The translations under genes were made by a program, and so were the position numbers. Below are positions 30,696-37,092 of a stretch of DNA of 37,092 nt, piece by piece (the first letter of the stretch is position 1; each line of letters opens with the position of its first letter). A model generated the notes under the pieces. The model was not told where the DNA came from. It was given only the letters and a program-made list of their open reading frames with translations, and searched no databases. Source of the DNA: a bacterium BMS3Abin06 (GTDB taxonomy: Bacteria > Nitrospirota > Thermodesulfovibrionia > UBA6902); the NCBI GenBank assembly GCA_002897895.1, contig BDSY01000043.1, forward strand, positions 1-37,092. Reading direction: 5' to 3'.

Positions 30696-31874
30696 ATGAA
30701 TAAAGTCAAAAAAATAGTTAACGACGAACTCTTTGAATGGATCAGAGGCATCAGGAGAACAATCCATCAATGGCCTGAACCGGCTTTTAAAGAAGAGAAG
30801 ACAGCCGGACTTATATCAAAGGCACTTAATAAACTGGGGATAAAGCATCAGACAGGTATTGCACAGACCGGGGTGGTAGGAAGATTAATAACTGATAAAG
30901 ATGCTCCAACCGTTGCCCTGCGCGCTGACATGGATGCGCTTTTCCTGACTGAAGACACAGACCTTCCCTTTGCATCTCAGAACACTGGAATAATGCATGC
31001 CTGCGGACACGACGGCCATGTGGCGATTGTATTGGGTGCAGCGGCAATCCTGAGAGACAACCCCCCTGAAGGGAATGTTGTTTTTATATTTCAGCCTGCT
31101 GAAGAGGGCGAAGGCGGAGCAAAACCAATGATTGAACAGGGTGCCCTTGATGGTGTTGATATTATTTTCGGGGGCCATATCGAGAGGCATTACCAGGTAG
31201 GCGAAATCGGCATCAAAACAGGAATACACACATCCCATACAGATGCATTTGAAATAAGAGTTACCGGCAAGGGAGGACATGCAGCAAGGCCCCATCTGGC
31301 TATAGACGCTGTATTTATTGCAAGCCAGCTTGTTGTAAATCTTCAGACAATAGTCTCAAGGCAGGTAGATCCCGTACATCCTTCGGTATTAACCATCGGG
31401 TATATAAAAGCCGGCACTGTGTATAATGCAATTGCCGAAAAAGCGGTTTTAAAGGGCACGATCAGGACTACGGATGAATCAGTAAGGGCGCAAATAATAG
31501 AGAAAGTCAGGAAAATGGCTTCTTCTCTCTCGATCCTTTATGATGCAGAGATAAAAGTCATTTCCAGACCTGGTTATCCCCCGATAATCAATGAAGAAAG
31601 AGCCACTAAATTTGCAGTGCAGGTTGCAGAAAAACTTCTGGGCAGGGAAAAGACGATTGCAATCCCGTATCCAAGTCTCGGCGGTGAAGACTTTTCCTAT
31701 TATTTACAGCAGATACCGGGATGTTTTGTCAGGTTCGGGGCTGCAAAAGAGGGACATGAAACGGTCTCGTCCCACAGCCCGAAATTTGATTTTGATGAAG
31801 AGGCATTAAGGGTCGGAGCAGCCTATATGTCGGAATTGGCCGGGTATACCATAAAAAAATTAAGGAGAAGTTAA
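30696..31874 (+). CDS. M20 family amidohydrolase (N-acyl-amino-acid / hippurate hydrolase-like)
   Basis: This 392-residue cytosolic metallohydrolase cleaves N-acyl or aminoacyl amide bonds. Two-metal-site motifs are HACGHDGH (101-108; C103, H105), AEEG (135-138; E136, E137) and GGH (159-161; H161), with the lid domain starting GKGGHAARPH (191-200) and the C-terminal GGEDFSYY. The typical LHVWP motif after the metal histidine is replaced here by HIERHY, which may alter specificity. It is the first gene of a three-gene operon, 7 bp before ybdK-like. Its promoter is unclear; TTGAAT (30615-30620) with TTAGTA 17 bp later is the best candidate. It may process gamma-glutamyl or related products made by its neighbours (inference). 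Confidence 0.9.
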   Translation: MNKVKKIVNDELFEWIRGIRRTIHQWPEPAFKEEKTAGLISKALNKLGIKHQTGIAQTGVVGRLITDKDAPTVALRADMDALFLTEDTDLPFASQNTGIMHACGHDGHVAIVLGAAAILRDNPPEGNVVFIFQPAEEGEGGAKPMIEQGALDGVDIIFGGHIERHYQVGEIGIKTGIHTSHTDAFEIRVTGKGGHAARPHLAIDAVFIASQLVVNLQTIVSRQVDPVHPSVLTIGYIKAGTVYNAIAEKAVLKGTIRTTDESVRAQIIEKVRKMASSLSILYDAEIKVISRPGYPPIINEERATKFAVQVAEKLLGREKTIAIPYPSLGGEDFSYYLQQIPGCFVRFGAAKEGHETVSSHSPKFDFDEEALRVGAAYMSELAGYTIKKLRRS

Positions 31875-31881
31875 TTATTAC

Positions 31882-32988
31882 ATGGAAAAACTTACTTTCA
31901 ACAAATCCCCGGCACCGACCATCGGTGTGGAAATCGAGATTCAGCTACTTGATTCTGAAACATTTGAATTAACATCTCTCGCCCCTGAAATCCTGAAACG
32001 GGTATCCCATTCACTCAACGGCCGGATCAAACAGGAATTTATTCGCTCAATGGTTGAAATCAACACGGGTATCTGCTCCACTGTTGCGGATGTAGAACGT
32101 GATTTAAGAAATGCTTATTCACATCTCAGTAAGATATCGGAAGAACTGGGCGCCACCCTTTATTCAGCAAGCCTTCATCCCTTTTCAAAATATTCCGACC
32201 AGCAAGTGACAGTCGCCCCCCGTTATAAAAGGATAATGGATGAACTCCAGTTAGTTGGAAGGAGATTTATAAGCCAGGGCCTGCATGTACATATTGGTGT
32301 GGATGATGAAGAGAAAGCCATTAAAGTTAACAACAACCTCAGGCTTTACATCCCCATACTTCTTGCCCTGACGGCTTCATCTCCATTTTGTGAGGCTGTG
32401 GATACAGGGTTAATGTCCTACAGGACCAAACTGTTTGAGGCCCTTCCCCTTGCAGGCATGCCTGATTCATTAGATGACTGGGAAGAATTCAATGCCCTTA
32501 TAAACCTCCTCTGGAGGAGTGGAATCATCGAATCCGTAAAAGATATCTGGTGGGACGTCAGACCCCACCCTGATTTTGGGACCGTTGAGGTCAGAATATG
32601 CGATATCCCGTATTCTTTGAGAGATATCCTTGCAATAACAGCCCTTATTCAGGCGCTCGTAATAGCCCTTGCAGAACAATACGAAAATCCTGAGCCGCAT
32701 ATGCAAATCCTCCGCTCAAATAAATGGCAGGCAGCCAGGTACGGGCTTGAAGGTCTTTATATAGATCCGTTTTTCGGCAGAAAATATTCCATGAGAGAAG
32801 CGGCTATCAATCTTTACAGGCATGTAAAGCCGGTATCTGAAGCACTGGAATCCACGGATTATCTTGACGGGATACCCGGAATTCTTAAGAGTTCAACAGG
32901 TTCACATATTCAGAAGCAGGTATATTACAGCAACGGCGAAAACTTTACGGAAATGATCAAGACCATGCAGGGGTACTTTCTTAAATGA
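31882..32988 (+). CDS. YbdK-type carboxylate-amine ligase (glutamate-cysteine ligase family 2)
   Basis: The 368-residue product belongs to the GCS2/YbdK family, ATP-dependent enzymes that join the gamma-carboxylate of glutamate, or another acid, to an amine such as cysteine. Motifs: TIGVEIEIQLLD (13-24), FIRSMVEINTGI, SQGLHVHIGVDDEEKA, WWDVRPHPDFGTVEVRICD. It overlaps the gamma-glutamyltransferase gene by 4 bp (ATGA) and follows the M20 gene by 7 bp; AAGGAG near the end of the M20 gene is its likely ribosome binding site. No glutathione synthetase is next to it, so the product may be gamma-glutamylcysteine or another gamma-glutamyl amide. Confidence 0.9.
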   Translation: MEKLTFNKSPAPTIGVEIEIQLLDSETFELTSLAPEILKRVSHSLNGRIKQEFIRSMVEINTGICSTVADVERDLRNAYSHLSKISEELGATLYSASLHPFSKYSDQQVTVAPRYKRIMDELQLVGRRFISQGLHVHIGVDDEEKAIKVNNNLRLYIPILLALTASSPFCEAVDTGLMSYRTKLFEALPLAGMPDSLDDWEEFNALINLLWRSGIIESVKDIWWDVRPHPDFGTVEVRICDIPYSLRDILAITALIQALVIALAEQYENPEPHMQILRSNKWQAARYGLEGLYIDPFFGRKYSMREAAINLYRHVKPVSEALESTDYLDGIPGILKSSTGSHIQKQVYYSNGENFTEMIKTMQGYFLK

Positions 32989-34502
32989 AAGGTGCTGTTG
33001 CATCAGGCCATCCATTAACAGCCAGGGCAGCCGTTGAGATGTTATCTCTTGGGGGAAATGCCTTTGACGCCGCAGTATCAGCCGGATTTGCCTCAATAGT
33101 CACAGAGCCCACATTGACGAGCCTGGGTGGAGGGGGGTTCCTGCTTGCGCACATTGAAAAGCAAAAACAGGATATCCTCTTCGACTTTTTTGTAAACACC
33201 CCGGGACTGAATAAGGAGGACAATTTCAAACCTGTCATGGAGCCGGTGGAGATAAAATTCCCTCAATGCACCCAGACATTTCACACAGGTTTTGCTTCAG
33301 CCGCAGTCCCCGGCATGTTGAAAGGATTACTGCATATCCATAAAAGGCTCTGCACCCTTCCGCTCAAAACCGGCCTGGCCCCGGCGCTCTCTTATCTGGA
33401 AGAAGGTGTGGAGGTAAGCAAACTGCAGGGATACATTCTGAGTCTTCTCGAACCAATATTCAGATCAACGGATTACGGCAAAAAAATTTATACGATAAAC
33501 GGCCGATATGTAAAAGAACATGACCGGCTTTTCAATCCCCTGCTGAAAAATTTTTTTCATGGAATCGCTGCAGGCAGCAGCGATATATACAGCGGCGAAA
33601 CAGCACGGAAATTCATTGAGGAAATGAAGGCTCATCACGGCATGATTACCCGGGATGACCTTGAAGCATATGAAGTAGTTGAACGAAAGCCGTTATACAT
33701 AAAATACCGGGACAGGGAAATCATTACCAACCCTCATCCGTCCTCAGGCGGGATAATGCTGGCATTCGGCCTGCATCTCCTTGAAAATGTCAAGCTGTCC
33801 ACTCTTTCGCATAATTCCGAAGAATTTCTTATAACCCTGATTGAGCTGATGAAGAAAATGGATTCCTTCAAACCCATGAAAAACGGCAACAGTATAACAT
33901 ATCCTTTTGCCGGTTCAACGACATCTCCCCTGATAGAGTCTTTCATAAAAAACACATTTATCTCAACTCAGGGCACAACCCATATAAGCATAATAGACGA
34001 AGAGGGCAATGCCGCATCAATAACCACGTCAAACGGTTCAGGCTCAGGCTGCTTTATACCGGATACGGGAATCATGCTCAACAACATGATGGGGGAAGAT
34101 GACCTGCATCCTGACGGGTTCTTCGCATCTTCTCCTAACCGGAGGGTTTCATCCATGATGATCCCTGCAATGGTCATGAAAGACGGAAAAGTGGATTTTG
34201 TTCTTGGCAGCGGCGGAAGCAAGCGTATAAAAACGGCAATCCTCCAGGTACTGATAAACACTATTGATTTTCACTGCCCGTTAAGGGAGGCTATAGAAAA
34301 ATCCCGCATTCACCTTGATGACGGCGTTGTTCAGGCAGAGCACGGTATTCCCCGGGAAACTATTGAAAGTCTCGGAAGACATTATGAGGTAAACGGATGG
34401 AATCAAAAGAACATGTATTTCGGCGGGGTTCATTGTGTAGACAAAAAAATGGATGGCTGGGGAGACAGCAGGCGGGGCGGGAGTTTCCTGGCTTGTAAAT
34501 AA
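32985..34502 (+). CDS. gamma-glutamyltransferase family protein, no signal peptide
   Basis: The 505-residue Ntn-hydrolase is expected to self-cleave before T331 (GTTHISIIDEEGN) into ~330- and ~175-residue subunits. Family signs: ASGHPLTARAAVEMLSLGGN (6-25) with AFDAA, LGGGGFLL, STTSPLI before the cleavage region, and GSGGSKRI (substrate-carboxylate serines) near 411. The protein begins directly at the conserved core, with no signal peptide, unlike most periplasmic GGTs, so it should act in the cytosol. It is the last gene of the operon. It probably transfers or hydrolyses the gamma-glutamyl group of the YbdK product. It converges on the SQD1-like gene with a 7-bp gap and no terminator. Confidence 0.9.
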   Translation: MKGAVASGHPLTARAAVEMLSLGGNAFDAAVSAGFASIVTEPTLTSLGGGGFLLAHIEKQKQDILFDFFVNTPGLNKEDNFKPVMEPVEIKFPQCTQTFHTGFASAAVPGMLKGLLHIHKRLCTLPLKTGLAPALSYLEEGVEVSKLQGYILSLLEPIFRSTDYGKKIYTINGRYVKEHDRLFNPLLKNFFHGIAAGSSDIYSGETARKFIEEMKAHHGMITRDDLEAYEVVERKPLYIKYRDREIITNPHPSSGGIMLAFGLHLLENVKLSTLSHNSEEFLITLIELMKKMDSFKPMKNGNSITYPFAGSTTSPLIESFIKNTFISTQGTTHISIIDEEGNAASITTSNGSGSGCFIPDTGIMLNNMMGEDDLHPDGFFASSPNRRVSSMMIPAMVMKDGKVDFVLGSGGSKRIKTAILQVLINTIDFHCPLREAIEKSRIHLDDGVVQAEHGIPRETIESLGRHYEVNGWNQKNMYFGGVHCVDKKMDGWGDSRRGGSFLACK

Positions 34503-34509
34503 TTATCTG

Positions 34510-35658
34510 CTACTTCCATTTAATGCCTTTGAAAAAGGCCTCTTTGTTTATCCTGTCCTTATATTTGTCTGTAATTGTAAAAAAGCTTTCAAGGATTTCA
34601 TCCGTCAGATAATGGGGCTTCAGCCCTATTTCCAGAAGCCCTGTATAATGTACATTATAGTAATGTTCTTCTTTCTCCACTCTCGGATTTTCAATACGTT
34701 CAACCGTGACATTGTACCCGAGCCTGTCCCCGACTTTTTTTACTTTATCTGCAAGCTGATTCACTGAAAAAGATTCCGTTAACTGATTGAAAACCCTGAG
34801 CTGTCCCTGTGCGGCAGGCTGCATGGCGGATAAATAAACACACTGCATTGTATCCGTTAAGTTTAAAAATCCCCTTGTCTGGCTGCCCTTTCCGTAGACT
34901 GTCAGGGGATAACCCACAACTGCCTGGACGATAAACCTGTTCAATACAGTGCCGAATATTTCGTCATAATGGAAGCTTGGCATCAGGCGGGGATCCATGT
35001 CCGCCTCTTCGGTAGACAGTCCGTAGACAGGCCCCTGCATCAAGTCGGTTACCCTGATGCCCCATGTTCTGACATAGAACCAGAGCATGTCCGTGTCCTG
35101 TATTTTTGTAGTGTGATACAGCGAACCCGCCTGCCTGGGAAAGAGGAATTTATCCTTGCGGCCCTTATGTTCTATTTCCAGCCAGCCCTCTTCAATATCA
35201 ATGTCCGGTGTACCGTATTCACCCATGGTCCCGAGCTTTATGATGTGACACTCAGGATTTACCTCTTTTACCGCATATATTATGTTAAGGGTGCCGATCA
35301 GGTTATTCCGGAGAGTAAAGGCGGCCTTATCCCTGTTTATCATTGAATAGGGGGCGGAAGGCTGTTCTGCATAGTGGACAACGGCATCAGGATTGTACTC
35401 CCTGAGTAAAGATAAAAGAAACTCATAATCCGTAATATCTCCGGTATGGACTTTAATCTTTTTACCTGAAATCTCTTCCCATATCTTTGCTCTTTGAAAG
35501 AGATCCGGCGCGGGTATCAATGATTCACAATCAAGCTCCTGAGCGGCATTGCGGCGAAAATAGTTATCGACTCCTATAACTTCACCTCCTCTTTGTGAAA
35601 AATACAGGCAGGTGGGCCATCCTAAATAACCGTCGGCGCCTAATACCAGGACTCTCAA
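34510..35658 (-). CDS. NAD-dependent epimerase/dehydratase, UDP-sulfoquinovose synthase (SQD1)-like
   Basis: The 382-residue short-chain dehydrogenase fold closely follows the plant SQD1 sequence: GADGYLGW (7-14) NAD loop, VVHYAEQPSAPYSMINR, LGTMGEYGTPDIDIEEG (142-158; T144), YHTTK (181-185; catalytic Y and K), and RATDL-like VTDLMQGPVYG. SQD1 makes UDP-sulfoquinovose from UDP-glucose and sulfite, for sulfolipid or for glycans as in archaeal Agl3. The start is TTG 35658, preceded by GGAGG, overlapping the upstream gene stop by four bases (TTGA). Whether the substrate is truly UDP-glucose/sulfite cannot be proven here; other sulfo- or deoxy-sugar roles are possible. Confidence 0.85.
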   Translation of the reverse strand: MRVLVLGADGYLGWPTCLYFSQRGGEVIGVDNYFRRNAAQELDCESLIPAPDLFQRAKIWEEISGKKIKVHTGDITDYEFLLSLLREYNPDAVVHYAEQPSAPYSMINRDKAAFTLRNNLIGTLNIIYAVKEVNPECHIIKLGTMGEYGTPDIDIEEGWLEIEHKGRKDKFLFPRQAGSLYHTTKIQDTDMLWFYVRTWGIRVTDLMQGPVYGLSTEEADMDPRLMPSFHYDEIFGTVLNRFIVQAVVGYPLTVYGKGSQTRGFLNLTDTMQCVYLSAMQPAAQGQLRVFNQLTESFSVNQLADKVKKVGDRLGYNVTVERIENPRVEKEEHYYNVHYTGLLEIGLKPHYLTDEILESFFTITDKYKDRINKEAFFKGIKWK

Positions 35659-36716
35659 ACAGCGCCTCCATAAAATGATTCTTCAACTTTCTCAAGAACC
35701 CTGTTTTCTATGAGATATCTTTCCAGTTCATCTTTATTTAACGGCTTCTCATTTTCGGAAACATAAGATTTTTGTATCTGTGTGGAGACAGTATCAGGGT
35801 ATTCATATTGAATGGATTGATATATAGATTTAAAGGCCGGGGTAACCACAAACATATCTCTTAATTCCAGGGAGCGATGAACCTCTTCATCACTCATGAG
35901 TTCCTCATACAGTTTTTCGCCGGGCTTGGCCCCGATCCCGACAGTCTTTATATCCGAAGACTTATAGCCGTAGCGTGGGGCAAGCAGTTTTATCATTGCT
36001 TCAGCAAGATCGGGAATTCTTGCTACCGGCATTTTTGTAACAAAGACCTCACCACCCTTTGAAATCAGCACGGATTGCAACACCAGCCTTGCTGCTTCTT
36101 CTATTGTCATAACAAACCGCGTCATTCTTTTATCCGTAATTGTTACAGGGCCGCCCTCCCTGATCTGTTTCATAAATAAAGGCACTACCGATCCTCTTGA
36201 GCCGAGGACATTACCAAACCTTGTGCTGCTGAAGATGGTTTTACCGTCCTTTTTAACGGCATTTGCAGCAGTTATCAGCCTCTCGCCCATGAGCTTTGAT
36301 GTCCCCATAACATTTGTAGGATTTACGGCCTTGTCACTGCTTGTAAACAGGAGCTGCTTTACTTTGCATGCTGTTGCAGCCCTGATAATATTTTCAACGC
36401 CTATGATATTGGTCTGCACTACATCAAAGGGATTATATTCGGATAATATTACATGCTTGAAAGCAGCGGTATGAATGATTATGTCAATGTCTTTTGAAAG
36501 CTTTTCCAGCTTGTCCCTGTCCCTTACATCACCAAGAAAACAGAAGACATTTTTGTTTCTGTATTCTTCCATAAGAAAGAACATTTCCGATTCATTGTTA
36601 TCCACCAGCCGAAGTTCTGCATGCCCGAAAGAATCAATTTGCCTTACTATCTCTCTCCCTACAGTCCCGGCAGCGCCGATAATTAGAATCTTCTTCTCTT
36701 TATAAAATTTTTTCAT
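35655..36716 (-). CDS. UDP-GlcNAc 4,6-dehydratase-type protein (PseB/FlaA1/CapD family)
   Basis: The 353-residue nucleotide-sugar dehydratase has the NADP loop GAAGTVG (14-20), HTAAFKHVILSEYNP (82-96), the catalytic segment SSDKAVNPTNVMGTSK (126-141; D128, K129, M137 in place of tyrosine, K141, as in PseB-type inverting dehydratases) and STRFGNVLGSRGSV. It lacks the membrane domain of long CapD/PglF proteins. It is the first gene of a two-gene operon with the SQD1-like gene, probably for a surface glycan. On the minus strand TATAAT (36742-36737) is a possible -10 box 20 bp before the start codon, but no good -35 is seen. Confidence 0.88.
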   Translation of the reverse strand: MKKFYKEKKILIIGAAGTVGREIVRQIDSFGHAELRLVDNNESEMFFLMEEYRNKNVFCFLGDVRDRDKLEKLSKDIDIIIHTAAFKHVILSEYNPFDVVQTNIIGVENIIRAATACKVKQLLFTSSDKAVNPTNVMGTSKLMGERLITAANAVKKDGKTIFSSTRFGNVLGSRGSVVPLFMKQIREGGPVTITDKRMTRFVMTIEEAARLVLQSVLISKGGEVFVTKMPVARIPDLAEAMIKLLAPRYGYKSSDIKTVGIGAKPGEKLYEELMSDEEVHRSLELRDMFVVTPAFKSIYQSIQYEYPDTVSTQIQKSYVSENEKPLNKDELERYLIENRVLEKVEESFYGGAV

Positions 36717-36971
36717 GGTTATTTTCTGATTTTCTAATTATAACCTAACTTTGTTTTAAATGGGGAATAGAAGCATATCCCTGAAAACAATCCAGCAATT
36801 CTCGGTAAACTTATTTTATTCTGAAAAACAATGAGTTTAAGGAATAAGTAAAAAAACTTTTCGCACAATTTCCATTTTTTCAGGCATGATCGATTTTTCA
36901 AGCAAAAGGATCTAATTCCTTACAACCCTGAGAAGCGCATAACTGAATCTTTAGAAAATCTAATATCCGAC

Positions 36972-37000
36972 TTGACAACCTCTGTTTCATATGTGATAAT
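36972..37000 (+). promoter_or_regulatory. strong promoter of the terminal methylase gene
   Basis: TTGACA (36972-36977) and an extended -10 TGT-GATAAT (36992-37000) are 17 bp apart. The expected start point, 6-7 bases after the -10, is at or next to the ATG at 37007, so the mRNA would be leaderless. The gap 36717-36971 holds nothing else recognisable. Confidence 0.7.
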
Positions 37001-37006
37001 GTTGTC

Positions 37007-37092
37007 ATGCAATATCCAGGAGGGAAAGGACAGTACGGGATATATCAAAAGATAATCAATCTAATGCCGCCCCATGAGGTCTACATAGAGAC
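37007..37092 (+). CDS. D12-class DNA adenine methylase (Dam-like), N-terminal part
   Basis: The first 28 codons are visible: MQYPGGKGQYGIYQKIINLM followed by PPHEVYIE. PGGKG.....I...MP.H..Y.E is the N-terminal AdoMet-binding start (motif I region) of MT_D12 adenine methylases, frequent in phages and mobile elements. The rest lies beyond the window. No ribosome binding site precedes the ATG, in line with a leaderless transcript. Confidence 0.8.
   Translation, partial: MQYPGGKGQYGIYQKIINLMPPHEVYIE

Overview
The window reads as a bacterial chromosome segment, probably from an anaerobic lineage such as Nitrospirota (Thermodesulfovibrionia) or a relative. This placement is inference from gene content: a DUF3786/Fe-S protein, a PEP/pyruvate-binding-type protein, an RNase Y/YmdB/RarA cluster, and many four-helix-bundle remnants and short intergenic palindromes. 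No rRNA or other phylogenetic marker is present, so it is weak.

Layout. 1-2724: the end of an ISL3 transposase abuts and has replaced the 3' end of a minus-strand gene; a histidine kinase lies upstream of that gene. 2940-6200: leucyl aminopeptidase and a phosphohexomutase, separated by a heptamer-flanked repeat element. 6201-11056: a gene graveyard with two compact toxin-antitoxin pairs (DUF433/DUF5615 and UPF0175/DUF3368-PIN), plus fragments of a VapBC pair, an ORF6N gene, DUF1016 genes, a type I methylase gene and a DUF4062-like gene, with REP-like palindromes and a 150-bp direct duplication. 9579-21965: a long minus-strand defence island led by a clear promoter at 22010-22039. It encodes a PLD-nuclease/SNF2-type helicase, a stand-alone DUF1016 N-domain, a 1509-aa adenine methyltransferase, a GNAT-PIN multidomain protein, an ASCH protein and a C-terminally altered DUF1016 nuclease.

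22135-28856 is housekeeping: HU, YmdB, RNase Y, RarA, a 6S RNA (recognised from its closing stem, conserved 3' half and own promoter), DapA, tRNA-Arg(ACG) and an Fe-S/DUF3786 protein. 29029-30204 holds two exported proteins (double SH3 and a Tat-type DUF882 peptidase). 30696-34502 is a tight plus-strand operon of M20 amidohydrolase, YbdK-type glutamate ligase and a signal-less gamma-glutamyltransferase, which looks like an intracellular gamma-glutamyl pathway. 34510-36716 encodes two nucleotide-sugar enzymes (SQD1-like and PseB/FlaA1-like). The window ends in the first codons of a D12-class DNA adenine methylase with a textbook promoter and no leader.

Two candidates for undescribed biology stand out. 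(1) Intergenic elements at 4395-4555 and 30402-30539 (plus a half copy at 6266-6313) consist of inverted arrays of 7-bp units around internally deleted four-helix-bundle (S23/23S-rRNA-IVS-type) genes; an 8-bp version without a gene sits at 23373-23479. They resemble MITE-like derivatives of an IVS-like mobile element. (2) The defence island, especially the translationally coupled GNAT-PIN-GNAT-like-PUA-like protein plus ASCH protein, and the PLD-helicase/DUF1016N/methylase operon.
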